This document shows positions 26,521-35,100 of a DNA stretch of 64,000 nucleotides, in pieces. The notes under the pieces were generated by a model, which did no database searches, had not been told where the DNA came from, and saw only the letters and a list, made by a program, of their open reading frames with translations. A program made the translations under genes and the position numbers. Numbering within the stretch: position 1 is the stretch's first letter; each line of letters opens with the position of its first letter. This stretch comes from Timonella sp031979385. GTDB lineage: Bacteria > Actinomycetota > Actinomycetes > Actinomycetales > Cellulomonadaceae. Location: positions 62,001 to 126,000 of the forward strand of contig DALZEF010000009.1 in NCBI GenBank assembly GCA_031979385.1. The letters run 5' to 3'.

Positions 26521-27783
26521 ATGGAAACCACATACGTAACGGCGACCACTGCGCGTAACCCGCTCGTCGAAAAGCGGGCTGATCCATGGGTGCTCAAGGA
26601 CGGCGACACCTATTACTTCACCGGCTCGTACCCCCAATTCGACCGGATCGTGTTGCGCGGTGCCGACACCCTCGAAGGATTGCGCTGCGCCGAGGAGACA
26701 ACCATCTGGACTCGTCCGGACGTAGGCGAGATGGGCGGGAACATCTGGGCACCGGAACTGCACAAGATCAACGGCAGGTGGTACATCTACTTCACCGCAG
26801 GACATGCCGACAAGCCGTTCCGCATCCGCATGTACGTCCTTGAGGGCGTCGGCGAGGACCCACGCACCGCAACCTGGGGCGACCCCGTGCGGATCTACAC
26901 GCAGTGGGACGAGTTCTCACTCGATGCAACCGCGTTCGAACACCGCGGTGACCTCTACTACGTCTGGGCGCAGCGTCCTATCCAGGAGCCTGGCCTGCCG
27001 GACGGCGTGGTCATTAACTCGGACCTCTACATCTCGAAGATGGCTGATCCGTTCACGCTCGAAGGCGACCCAGTACTGCTCACAAGCCCAGAGCACGATT
27101 GGGAAAACGTCGGCTACCGCGTGAACGAGGGCGCTGCCGTGCTCAAGCGCAACGGACGAATCTTCATCACCTACTCCGCCAGTGCAACCGACCACCACTA
27201 CTGCATGGGCCTGCTCACCGCGAGCGAGGATGCAGACCTGCTCTCCACGGACAGTTGGGCCAAGAGTCCTGAGCCTGTCTTCGTCTCGAGCGATCTGACC
27301 CAGGCCTACGGTCCGGGCCACAACTCATTCACCACGGATGAACAAGGCCGAGATGTGATCGTGTACCACGCTCGCAGTTACCGCGACATCGTAGGCAACC
27401 CACTGTTCGACCACAACCGGCACGGGCGGGTTCAGCCGTTCTTCTTCCGCGGTGACGGAACTCCCGTGTTCGGATACCCGGTTGGCGATGGCGACGTACC
27501 CGTGCGGCTATCCAACGAACACGGACAACTGTTGGCCATCACGACTGTTTCAGTGCCGCAGGCGGCAACCGGAGCAGATGTGATCGGAGAAACCTGGCGT
27601 GCCCCCGACACCCCGCTGGCAACTCAGGTCATCACTGAGGCGGAAGCAAACGCCGACAACCTGTCCGTGAGCCGCTCGCTGTTCCGTGTGCTGAATATCG
27701 GTAGCCAGGACATTGAACTCGAGCCGGTGCTGCGGCGCGGAGCGGTCGTGCGAGTTCCTGCACGGGAATGGTCAATAGCGTAG
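26521..27783 (+). CDS. Glycoside hydrolase family 43, cytoplasmic arabinosidase or exo-arabinanase
   Basis: 420 residues without a signal peptide. A five-bladed beta-propeller GH43 pattern starts with ARNPLVEKRADPWVLKDGDT (probable general base Asp21), then GNIWAPELHKINGRWYIYFTAG, FSLDATAFEHRGDLYYVWAQ, and NEGAAVLKRNGRIFITYSAS with the probable acid Glu. It would remove arabinose or xylose from imported oligosaccharides. Context (arabinose operon upstream and LacI downstream) favours alpha-L-arabinofuranosidase activity. The start is ATG 26521, with GAGGAG about 10 bases upstream; the longer frame to 26431 overlaps the operators. Confidence 0.9.
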   Translation: METTYVTATTARNPLVEKRADPWVLKDGDTYYFTGSYPQFDRIVLRGADTLEGLRCAEETTIWTRPDVGEMGGNIWAPELHKINGRWYIYFTAGHADKPFRIRMYVLEGVGEDPRTATWGDPVRIYTQWDEFSLDATAFEHRGDLYYVWAQRPIQEPGLPDGVVINSDLYISKMADPFTLEGDPVLLTSPEHDWENVGYRVNEGAAVLKRNGRIFITYSASATDHHYCMGLLTASEDADLLSTDSWAKSPEPVFVSSDLTQAYGPGHNSFTTDEQGRDVIVYHARSYRDIVGNPLFDHNRHGRVQPFFFRGDGTPVFGYPVGDGDVPVRLSNEHGQLLAITTVSVPQAATGADVIGETWRAPDTPLATQVITEAEANADNLSVSRSLFRVLNIGSQDIELEPVLRRGAVVRVPAREWSIA

Positions 27784-27879
27784 GGAAAGTGGTGCGTGGC
27801 GCTGCGTTTCGACTGGGTGAACAGTGTCCAGGGGCGGTCGAGCATGTTTGCCACCTTCAACCTGGGCAGGCACAATTAG

Positions 27880-27894
27880 GGTAACCGTTTTACC
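27880..27894 (+). promoter_or_regulatory. Possible operator before the LacI gene
   Basis: GGTAACCGTTTTACC is an imperfect palindrome with a central CG, as in many LacI-family sites. It is 130 bp before the regulator start at 28024. It does not match the CTACATCGATGTAG family. Confidence 0.35.
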
Positions 27895-28023
27895 TCAGCC
27901 CTTGCATGGGTGGCCAGCGAATACAACACGGTGGCCGGGACGTGTGGGTTTACTAGGTGTCGTAAGGCGAATACACGAACAGGCGCCCCACTACCTTGGT
28001 GGTGCAATGATGAAGGAGCTCCG

Positions 28024-29037
28024 ATGAGCGCAACAATGCAGGATGTCGCTCGCCGTGCCGGAGTGTCGGTGAAAACCGTCAGCAATGTTGTCAATGGGTA
28101 TCCGTATATCCGCGAATCCACCAAGGAGAAGGTCCTCGCGGCCATCGCCGAACTGGACTACCAGATGAACGTCTCAGCCCGATCGCTGCGTTCCGGTAAG
28201 ACCGGAATGATCGGACTGGCTGTTCCTGAGCTGAGCCTGCCGTACTTTGCGGAGCTTGCCGACTCAGTCATTGAGTACGCCGAGACCGTGGGGCTCACGG
28301 TGCTGATCGAGCAGACCGGCTCGAATCGTGAGCGAGAGAAGGCCGCGTTGCACGGATTTCGACGCAACCTCACGGACGGTTTGATTTTCTCGCCGCTTGA
28401 ACTTGGTCCGGACGACGTCGCCGAGTTTGACGTCAACTATCCGCTGGTTCTGCTCGGCGAGCGTGTGTTTAACGCCTCGACCGACCACGTCACGATGCGC
28501 AACGTCGAGGCTGCGAAGGCCGCTACCTCCCACCTGATCGAGATTGGGTGCCGTCGTATCGCAGTGGTGGGCGCACACGAGGGCGAAGTCATCGGTTCCG
28601 CTCAGTTACGTACCGAAGGCTACCTTGAGGCGCTGCGCGAACACGACATACCGGTAGACCCGCAACTCATTCGCGAGGCCGGTCTGTGGCACCGCTCAAC
28701 GGGTGCTCAGGCGATCTTTGACATGATTGCGGAAGGTGTTGAGTTCGATGCGGTATTCGCCCTGAACGACGCCATGGCACTCGGTGTGCTCTACGCTCTG
28801 CAGGTATCTGGTAAATCGATCCCACGGGACGTCAAGGTGATGGGATTCGACGATGTTGAGGAGGCCCGTTTCTCCTTCCCGGCGCTGTCCTCGGTTGAGC
28901 CAGGGAGACTTCAGATCGCGCAGACCGCGGTCAACCTGCTCAAGGAGCACATCGACAACCCCAAGCAGGAGATTGAGCCGCGCCGTGTGGTCGCGGACTA
29001 CACGCTCTCGCTGCGTGAGTCCACGCGCGCGTCTTAG
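28024..29037 (+). CDS. LacI-family regulator, candidate repressor of the arabinan regulon
   Basis: 337 residues from ATG 28024, with AAGGAG 5 bases upstream. It has helix-turn-helix ATMQDVARRAGVSVKTVSNV, hinge region MNVSARSLRSGKTGMIGLAV, and a sugar-binding sensor domain ending in DVKVMGFDDVEEARFSFPAL. It lies directly downstream of a GH43 gene whose promoter carries CTACATCGATGTAG sites. By position it is the best candidate for the regulator that reads them, but the LacI at 42449 is an alternative. An overlong frame to 27910 lacks any ribosome site. Confidence 0.9.
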   Translation: MSATMQDVARRAGVSVKTVSNVVNGYPYIRESTKEKVLAAIAELDYQMNVSARSLRSGKTGMIGLAVPELSLPYFAELADSVIEYAETVGLTVLIEQTGSNREREKAALHGFRRNLTDGLIFSPLELGPDDVAEFDVNYPLVLLGERVFNASTDHVTMRNVEAAKAATSHLIEIGCRRIAVVGAHEGEVIGSAQLRTEGYLEALREHDIPVDPQLIREAGLWHRSTGAQAIFDMIAEGVEFDAVFALNDAMALGVLYALQVSGKSIPRDVKVMGFDDVEEARFSFPALSSVEPGRLQIAQTAVNLLKEHIDNPKQEIEPRRVVADYTLSLRESTRAS

Positions 29038-29073
29038 CAGCCTGGATGCGGTGAAGATACTTGATTGCCGACA

Positions 29074-29107
29074 ATAAGGCCGGGACCCTTCAGGGTCCCG
29101 GCCTTAT
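29074..29107. terminator. Bidirectional terminator between convergent genes
   Basis: ATAAGGCCGGGACCC and GGGTCCCGGCCTTAT form a perfect 15-bp stem with a 4-base loop. It lies between the convergent LacI gene (plus) and the YesL gene (minus). Confidence 0.85.
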
Positions 29108-29141
29108 CGCGTGGGCTTGGTTTGCGCCCGAGTCAGGTGCG

Positions 29142-29864
29142 CTACTTCAGATTGCGCATCCGGTCAGCGTACGCTGCGCGCTCGGCGGAACGCTTGGTCC
29201 AACTCTCGTGAGCCTGCGCCAGGAGCGCATCACCCTCAAGGAACCCGCCACCGTAGGCTCGATCAAGAGCGTGCCCCGCAAGGACGACCGAGAACCCGAT
29301 TGGAACAGAGAACCCAATCAGCACGACAACGAGCGGCACCTGCCACGTGAGCATCACGAAGGCCAGGTTCACCAGTAGTATCGCAGCGGTTGTGGGCAGG
29401 AAGGCGAGGGGAGAGGCGAAAGCGAACCGTATCGTCGCCACTACCGAATCATCAAAACGCAAGAACGACGCGTGCAGGTATGCATACGCGACCACGCATG
29501 CCGCCGTGACGATCAGGAACGGCGCGAGCAGCAGCCCGGTGCCGGACCAACCGTTGAGCGCCGCAACACGGAATGCGTACAGGTCCGCGCCTGCGAGCAG
29601 GAACAGGACCGTGAACGGCCAGGCATATTTGTTGGTCACCCAAAAACGCGTGCGCCAGGTCGACCAGAAATCCCGCCAGAGCGACGTGCTGGGTTCGCCC
29701 AGAAACAGCGCGGTCGTAAGGCGGCCGAGCGCTCGCGTTGCGGGCGCGATTCCGAGGATCACCCCGCCCGCGAGCGTAGCCATGATCCACAGGAAGTTCA
29801 GGACCACAATCTGGGTGGCATAGGTGAGGAACTCCATCACCTTGCCGGTCCATCCCGAGTTCAT
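29142..29864 (-). CDS. yesL: YesL-family membrane protein (DUF624)
   Basis: The 240-residue protein has about five predicted membrane segments, beginning MEFLTYATQIVVLNFLWIM. YesL/DUF624 proteins recur next to ABC importers for oligosaccharides and to glycosidases, and their biochemical role is unknown. Typical features are GIAPATRAL after the first hydrophobic pair and FWSTWRTRFWVTNKYAWPF. It is the last gene of the run araN-araP-araQ-GH43-yesL on the minus strand, 58 bp after the GH43 gene. Confidence 0.88.
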   Translation of the reverse strand: MNSGWTGKVMEFLTYATQIVVLNFLWIMATLAGGVILGIAPATRALGRLTTALFLGEPSTSLWRDFWSTWRTRFWVTNKYAWPFTVLFLLAGADLYAFRVAALNGWSGTGLLLAPFLIVTAACVVAYAYLHASFLRFDDSVVATIRFAFASPLAFLPTTAAILLVNLAFVMLTWQVPLVVVLIGFSVPIGFSVVLAGHALDRAYGGGFLEGDALLAQAHESWTKRSAERAAYADRMRNLK

Positions 29865-29922
29865 GCTGCTGCCTTTCGTAGCGGCGCTGTGCCCGCGTTT
29901 CGAGTGCCGTGCCCTGCGCGCT

Positions 29923-31278
29923 TTATACCTTGATACCGAACACGGCCGTGAGCTTGCCGCTCACGCCATCTTGAGCGTACCCCGAGAATGCGGACACGGT
30001 TGCGTCGCCATCGGCAAGCGGCAGTACCACGTTGAACACGGCACCCTCGACCAGGCCGAACTCGGTCAGGGACTCAGAGCACTCCAATGTGCGAGAGCGA
30101 GTGCAGGGTGCCTCGCGGTCGTGTGCTGCGGGGAGTAGATCGGGGATGTTGCGGAAGTCCACGACCTGCCACGTACCCGATGCCGCGGAGCAGGCGAGGT
30201 CCTGGTCGAAGCTGCCGGGTTCGCCGCGGTAGGGCATCGGGGAGACGACTGGCCAACCCGAATCGAGCCAGAACATGCGGCGGATCTGTGCGCTGTGCTC
30301 GCCAATCGCGTTGCCAAATCGCACGTGATGGACCATGAAGTCGCCGTCTAGGGTGGACAGCACCGAGTTGTGGCCGGGCGCGATGAGCGGTTCCTGGCCG
30401 TCAAAATGGTGGCCCGCGAGCACGAGTGTGCCATGCCAGTCGGGGTACTCGGTCAGCGCAGCGCCGTCGAGCTCGGAAGCTATCATCGGGGCGCCCTCGC
30501 GGTCCGTGTACGGACCGGTGACCCGTGGGGCATGGGCGACGCGCACGTCGTAGGTGTTCACGAGCGAGTCATAGGAGAAGAACCCGACATGCCGTTCGTG
30601 GTTACCGTCCGGCTTGGCGACGATATATGCGCCTTCCAGCGCACCCTCGACCGAGCGTGGTCGGCTGGCTATACGTGTTCCCAAGTCGCCGGGCGTGGCC
30701 GGTTCCCCTGTAACCGGGTCGAGTTCAATCGTGTACAGCCCCGAGAAGAACGAGCCGTAGGTGAGCCACGGGATACCTGCACCGTCCCAGGAGATTGCCG
30801 CGTCGATTGCGTTCTGCGTGGTCTCCGGGTGATCAGCGGTGGCAGAGTGCAGGGACTTGACGACGAGTGGGCCGGGTTCCCAAGGTCCGAGCGGGTGGGG
30901 TGCACTGGCCAGTCCAATGGCGGAGGTACGTGACCCAAACGTTGAGGCCGAATAGTACATGAGCCATCTGTCAGTGGCGCCAGCGGTGGACCATCTGACG
31001 ACTTCGGTGGCCCAGAGTCCGGGCGCACCGGTCCATTCCTTCGCCTCGGTGGGAACTCCCTCGAAGGCGGTTCCCGCCCATTCCCAGTTGATCAGATCCG
31101 CAGAGGTGCGCATGTGCACCCCTGCGGGCGCTGGACCGGAGGCGTAGGCATCGGTGCAATACATGACGTAGGTGCCGTCCGGAGCTTGGACGACGGTGGG
31201 GTCGTGGGCGTTGCGCAGTCCCCAGGTTGTGGGGTCTGCCGTGGTGGGGGTGAGGTCTACGGGCGCGTAGGAGGGCAT
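29923..31278 (-). CDS. Glycoside hydrolase family 43, cytoplasmic arabinan-degrading enzyme
   Basis: 451 residues and no signal peptide. GH43 features: NAHDPTVVQAPDGTYVMYCT (general base Asp26), GLWATEVVRW, YYSASTFGSRTSAIGLA, NAIDAAISWDGAGIPWLTYG, and VEGALEGAYIVAKPDG with the candidate acid Glu. The pattern matches the endo-1,5-alpha-arabinanase-like subfamilies, with an extra C-terminal beta domain of about 100 residues. Without export it likely acts on arabino-oligosaccharides brought in by the adjacent AraNPQ importer. Separated from araQ by a double hairpin. Confidence 0.9.
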   Translation of the reverse strand: MPSYAPVDLTPTTADPTTWGLRNAHDPTVVQAPDGTYVMYCTDAYASGPAPAGVHMRTSADLINWEWAGTAFEGVPTEAKEWTGAPGLWATEVVRWSTAGATDRWLMYYSASTFGSRTSAIGLASAPHPLGPWEPGPLVVKSLHSATADHPETTQNAIDAAISWDGAGIPWLTYGSFFSGLYTIELDPVTGEPATPGDLGTRIASRPRSVEGALEGAYIVAKPDGNHERHVGFFSYDSLVNTYDVRVAHAPRVTGPYTDREGAPMIASELDGAALTEYPDWHGTLVLAGHHFDGQEPLIAPGHNSVLSTLDGDFMVHHVRFGNAIGEHSAQIRRMFWLDSGWPVVSPMPYRGEPGSFDQDLACSAASGTWQVVDFRNIPDLLPAAHDREAPCTRSRTLECSESLTEFGLVEGAVFNVVLPLADGDATVSAFSGYAQDGVSGKLTAVFGIKV

Positions 31279-31320
31279 GGGCGTTCTCGCTTAATGCGTT
31301 GCTTGAAGATAAGACACGAA

Positions 31321-31377
31321 CACGCGAGTGAGCGAAACCCCACTCGCGTGTTCGTGAGTGGGAAAATCCCACTCACG
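31321..31377 (-). terminator. Double hairpin between araQ and the GH43 gene
   Basis: CACGCGAGTG/CACTCGCGTG (31321-31350) is followed by CGTGAGTGGGA/TCCCACTCACG (31353-31377), the second with an AAA loop and perfect arms. There is no good T-run. Probably an attenuating or mRNA-processing structure within the operon. Confidence 0.6.
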
Positions 31378-31393
31378 CTGGAAGGGAGGGTGA

Positions 31394-32308
31394 CTATCCC
31401 TTGGAACCGGTCAGCGCGATTGACTCGATGATCTGCTTCTGGAACACCGCGAAGATGGTCAGAACCGGAATCAATGCGATCACCGAGGCCGTCATGATGA
31501 GCGGATAGTCCGTCTGGATCGCATAGGTCGTGCGCATGCTTGCGATCACGAGTTGCAGGGTCTGCTTCTCGGGGGAGTTCAGGTAGATGATCGGTGCGAG
31601 ATAGTCGTTCCAGATCGCCATGAACCACAGGATGAACTGGGCCGCGACAGCAGGTTTGATGAGCGGGAAGATCATGGTCAGGAAGGTCCGGAAGTATCCG
31701 GTGCCGTCGATCTTCGCTGCTTCGAGCATGGAGTCCGGAACTGAGGACAGGTACTGGCGCAGGAAGAAGATCATCATGATGTTTCCGAACAATCCCGGCA
31801 CGATGAGTGGCAGGAGGGTGTTGACCCATCCGAGTTCCGCGAACATCACGAACTGCGGGATCATGATGGCTGGGTACGGGATCATCAGACCCGAGAGCAG
31901 CAACAGGAAGAACTTGTTACGTCCCGGAACCCGCAACTTCGCGAAAGCGTAGGCGGCGAGAGCAGAGAAGAACGTACCAACGATCGTGACGGTTCCGGCA
32001 ACGATCAGGGAGTTCTTGATACCGGAGAGCAGCGGTCCGGCGGTCCACACGCGGATGTAGTTTTCCCAGACGAACACATCGGGAATCCACTGCGGCGGCA
32101 GCGCGAACACTGCGTCCTTGGTTTTGAGCGAGGTGGAAACGGTCCACAGCAGCGGTCCAACCATGATGACGGCGCCGAGGCTCAGCACGATCGTCACGAT
32201 GACGTTGCCGATCTTGTAGCGGCTTGAGGCGCTCGCGGTTGAGGGGATGCGGCTGCGCTTCGACGGAAGCGCGGCTGCTGCTGGAATAGGTGCGGTAGGT
32301 GCAGTCAT
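31394..32308 (-). CDS. araQ: ABC sugar importer, inner-membrane permease (AraQ/MalG type)
   Basis: 304 residues with six predicted membrane segments. The conserved cytoplasmic loop contacting the ATPase reads EAAKIDGTGYFRTFLTMIFP, the EAA motif of MalG-type permeases. It ends with ALTGSKG. The gene starts 13 bp after araP. Context with arabinosidases suggests arabino-oligosaccharides as substrate. No ATPase gene is present in the cluster, so a shared MsmX-type ATPase encoded elsewhere is expected. Confidence 0.92.
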   Translation of the reverse strand: MTAPTAPIPAAAALPSKRSRIPSTASASSRYKIGNVIVTIVLSLGAVIMVGPLLWTVSTSLKTKDAVFALPPQWIPDVFVWENYIRVWTAGPLLSGIKNSLIVAGTVTIVGTFFSALAAYAFAKLRVPGRNKFFLLLLSGLMIPYPAIMIPQFVMFAELGWVNTLLPLIVPGLFGNIMMIFFLRQYLSSVPDSMLEAAKIDGTGYFRTFLTMIFPLIKPAVAAQFILWFMAIWNDYLAPIIYLNSPEKQTLQLVIASMRTTYAIQTDYPLIMTASVIALIPVLTIFAVFQKQIIESIALTGSKG

Positions 32309-32321
32309 GAGTGCAGGCCCC

Positions 32322-33281
32322 TTACTCTACCGAGAAGTTGTTGCGGGCGTTCATGCGGAACTGAATCGCCGTGACAATGAATACGAGCAATCCGAGGGTG
32401 ATCGCCATCGCGGAGGCGTAGCCCATGTCGGAGTAGTTGAAGGCCTGGCGCCAGATGTACCACACGATGGTGGCGGAGCTGAACTCTGGTCCACCCTCGG
32501 GGGTCATGATGTTGACCTCGATGAACACTTGCGCGCCACCGATGATTGAGGTGACCACGAGGAAGAACGTCACTGGCTTGACCATCGGGATGGTGATGGC
32601 GCGGAACTTCTGGAACGCGTTGGCCCCGTCGAGTGCAGCCGCCTCGTAGAGCGACGCGGGTACGGACTGGATGGCCGCTAAGTACAGGAGCATCGAATAG
32701 CCGAGGCCTTTCCAGATCGTCATGATCATGATGGCTGGCTTGACGGTGTCCTTGTTCTGGAGCCAGTTGGGGCCGTCGATCCCGAAGATGTCGAGCACCT
32801 GGTTGACCAAACCGAAGTCACCGTTGTAGGCCCACTGCCACATGATCGCGATCGCGGCGAGGGAGGAGACAACGGGGATGTAGTACAGGGTGCGGAAGAA
32901 GGAGAGGCCGCGCATCCTGCGGTTCATCGCGAGTGCGAGGAGCAGGGAGAGCACGAGGCCGATGGGGATACCGATCATCAGGTAGACCGTGTTGAACATC
33001 GCCTTGTGGAAATACGGGTCTTGGATCATGCGGACGTAGTTGTCCAGACCGATGAAGCGCATTTCCGAGATGCCGTTCCACTGCGTGAGTGATGCGTAGA
33101 TCGAATATGCGAACGGGTACACGGTGAACAGCAGGAACCCGAGGACTGGGATCGCTATGAATGCGAGACCTACTCGGCGTTCGTGCCTGTGCAGTGCGTG
33201 GGAGATGTTGTCTGCCTCGTTGCGCTTGCGCTTTACGGGCTTGGTCTTTTGAGGAGTGGGGGCGACGTCTACGGCGGCCAT
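32322..33281 (-). CDS. araP: ABC sugar importer, inner-membrane permease (AraP/MalF type)
   Basis: About 319 residues. A basic cytoplasmic N-terminus (KPVKRKRNEADN) precedes six membrane segments. The EAA loop is YEAAALDGANAFQKFRAITI. The start ATG 33281 (MAAVDVAPTPQ) has AAGGAG upstream; the frame to 33434 would run into araN. Second gene of the importer operon. Confidence 0.93.
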   Translation of the reverse strand: MAAVDVAPTPQKTKPVKRKRNEADNISHALHRHERRVGLAFIAIPVLGFLLFTVYPFAYSIYASLTQWNGISEMRFIGLDNYVRMIQDPYFHKAMFNTVYLMIGIPIGLVLSLLLALAMNRRMRGLSFFRTLYYIPVVSSLAAIAIMWQWAYNGDFGLVNQVLDIFGIDGPNWLQNKDTVKPAIMIMTIWKGLGYSMLLYLAAIQSVPASLYEAAALDGANAFQKFRAITIPMVKPVTFFLVVTSIIGGAQVFIEVNIMTPEGGPEFSSATIVWYIWRQAFNYSDMGYASAMAITLGLLVFIVTAIQFRMNARNNFSVE

Positions 33282-33319
33282 TCCTGTCTCCTTATAAGGA
33301 AAATGAGTCAAGTGGGGTT

Positions 33320-33349
33320 GGGCCCGCGAACCTTTGTGTCCGCGGGCCC
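33320..33349 (-). terminator. Hairpin between araN and araP
   Basis: GGGCCCGCG pairs with CGCGGGCCC around a 12-base loop. There is no T-run. This position, just after a binding-protein gene, is commonly used to raise binding protein over permease through mRNA stability or partial termination. Confidence 0.6.
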
Positions 33350-33384
33350 AGTGGGTGCTAGCGGGTGTGATCAGTGGGTGCGGA

Positions 33385-34737
33385 TCACTGGTTTGCGGCT
33401 GCGGCCTGAGCGGAACGCTCGTTGGCCTGGTCAAGGAACGCCTGCATTTTTGGCTGTGCTTCCTTGAGATAGTCTGCCGCGGTGACCTTGCCGTCCAGGA
33501 CAGGCTGAATGTTGGTGTAGAGCTCGTCGTACCATTCAGCGGAATAGGTCTTGTTGGCTGGAAGTGCGCGACCGTAGTCCTTGGAGATGTCCAAGAACTC
33601 TTGGAGGTTCGCTGGCATCTGGTCGTTTTCCTCTACCCAGGTGTCTGCCACGGAGATCAGGTTCGGAATCTGGATTCCCGCGTCCACCAGTGTCTTCTGG
33701 GTGTCAGCGTCTGCGGTGAGGTAGGCGACCAGGTCTACTGCCTCTTGCGGGTGCTTGGTGGTTGCGGATGCCGCGATACCGAGCGTTCCGGTCCACGTTG
33801 CGGTCTCACCAGTCTTGCCCACTGGGTAAGGGATCAGGTCCCACTCGAAGTCGAGCTGACGGTAGGTGGACAGGTCCCAGGGAGCGATTGGGAAGAAGCC
33901 GATTTCACCCTTCATCCAACGCTGGTAGGTGTCGAGGGTCTGTGCCTCGGCGATCGACGGGGTCACACCGTGCTTGATGTCGAGATCAGCGAAGAACTGA
34001 AGTGCCTCAGCGAACTCAGGGGTGTCCACGGTGACGGTCTTGCCGTCTGCGGAAATCCAGTCACCGCCGTTGGACCATACGAATGGCTGCAGGTTCCACA
34101 CCACGTTGAGGCCGGTGCCCCACTGGTCGAGCTTGCCGTCGCCGTTGTTGTCCTTAGTCAGTTGCTTGGAAACCTCAAGGAACTCATCCCAAGTGTAAGG
34201 GGTGTCCTCGTCTGGGAGTGGAATGCCAGCTTCCTCGAACATGGTCTTGTTGTATCCGAAGGAGAACGGTCCGATGTCCTTGGGCAGTGCGTAGATCGAA
34301 CCCTGGCCTTGGACCTGGCCGTCGTAGCGGTAGGAGTCCACACCGTAGGCCCAGATGTCATCAAGATCGATGGCGTCGGAGTTCTCGATGTGTTCGGTGA
34401 TGTCCATGACCACGCCGGAGTTGACGAAGTCCTGTACGGCACCCGGCTCAATGTAGAACACGTCCGGAACCTGGCGTCCGGCGATCGCGGCCTTGAGCTT
34501 GGTCGCGTATTCCTCGGCGGTGGTTGGGATGACCTCAACCTTGACGCCGGTGGCTTCGGTGTACTTGTCAATGGCTGCTTGATACGCAGCCTTTTCGTCC
34601 TCGCCGCCACGGAACATAAAGGTCAGAGACTTCTCACCGTTGTCGGCTTCAGTGTCACCGCCTCCGCCACAAGCGGTGAGTAGTAGCGTCGCTGCAAGCA
34701 CGCTTGACGCTGCTGTAATGAAACGTGACTTCTTCAT
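33385..34737 (-). CDS. araN: ABC sugar importer, solute-binding lipoprotein (AraN type)
   Basis: 450 residues. The lipoprotein signal (MKKSRFITAASSVLAATLLL then TACGGGG) has a lipobox LTAC. The mature part is a family 1 extracellular solute-binding protein with EKAAYQAAIDKYTEATGVKV, QVPDVFYIEPG, and TPYTWDEFLEVSKQL. The start ATG 34737 follows GAGAGGATCC; the frame to 34893 crosses an operator. First gene of araN-araP-araQ-GH43-yesL, divergent from the GH27 gene and under three shared operators. Confidence 0.94.
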   Translation of the reverse strand: MKKSRFITAASSVLAATLLLTACGGGGDTEADNGEKSLTFMFRGGEDEKAAYQAAIDKYTEATGVKVEVIPTTAEEYATKLKAAIAGRQVPDVFYIEPGAVQDFVNSGVVMDITEHIENSDAIDLDDIWAYGVDSYRYDGQVQGQGSIYALPKDIGPFSFGYNKTMFEEAGIPLPDEDTPYTWDEFLEVSKQLTKDNNGDGKLDQWGTGLNVVWNLQPFVWSNGGDWISADGKTVTVDTPEFAEALQFFADLDIKHGVTPSIAEAQTLDTYQRWMKGEIGFFPIAPWDLSTYRQLDFEWDLIPYPVGKTGETATWTGTLGIAASATTKHPQEAVDLVAYLTADADTQKTLVDAGIQIPNLISVADTWVEENDQMPANLQEFLDISKDYGRALPANKTYSAEWYDELYTNIQPVLDGKVTAADYLKEAQPKMQAFLDQANERSAQAAAANQ

Positions 34738-34846
34738 CACGGATCCTCTCGTGTAAGTGGGGTACGCTGCTCCGCCGGGTGCTCGTGGTGAGCGAGTTCT
34801 GATTAACTCTATGCGGCTCAACGCAGAATCCTCATCGATTCGACTT

Positions 34847-35015
34847 CTACATCGATGAAGAAAACTTTGGCACGACTGCACTGGGTCGGTCAAGAGGTTT
34901 CGCGGATATTTTTTACATCGATAGAGAAATGAAACCTCCAGGCGTCAATCATGGGTTGAATCGCGGTTGACGAAATCCACCAAACGGCGCAATAATCACA
35001 TTTACATCGTTGTAG
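34847..35015. promoter_or_regulatory. Divergent araN/GH27 promoter with three arabinan-regulon operators
   Basis: Three related sites lie between the start codons: CTACATCGATGAAG (34847-34860), TTACATCGATAGAG (34913-34926) and TTACATCGTTGTAG (35002-35015). All fit the CTACAWCGWTGTAG pattern with few changes, spaced 66 and 89 bp apart. The rest of 34738-35100 carries no gene. Confidence 0.7.
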
Positions 35016-35100
35016 ACGCGTGAGTGAGGAAACGCGCGTACCACCGTGCGTCAGTCACCCGCTGAAATGGCCATCCAAGCAAAGGAGCTCGAGGCACCAC

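Noticed and set aside
33334..34683. 449-codon plus-strand frame opposite araN
   Set aside because: Antisense shadow of the solute-binding protein gene; composition is odd (Val, Leu and Gly rich) and there is no ribosome site.
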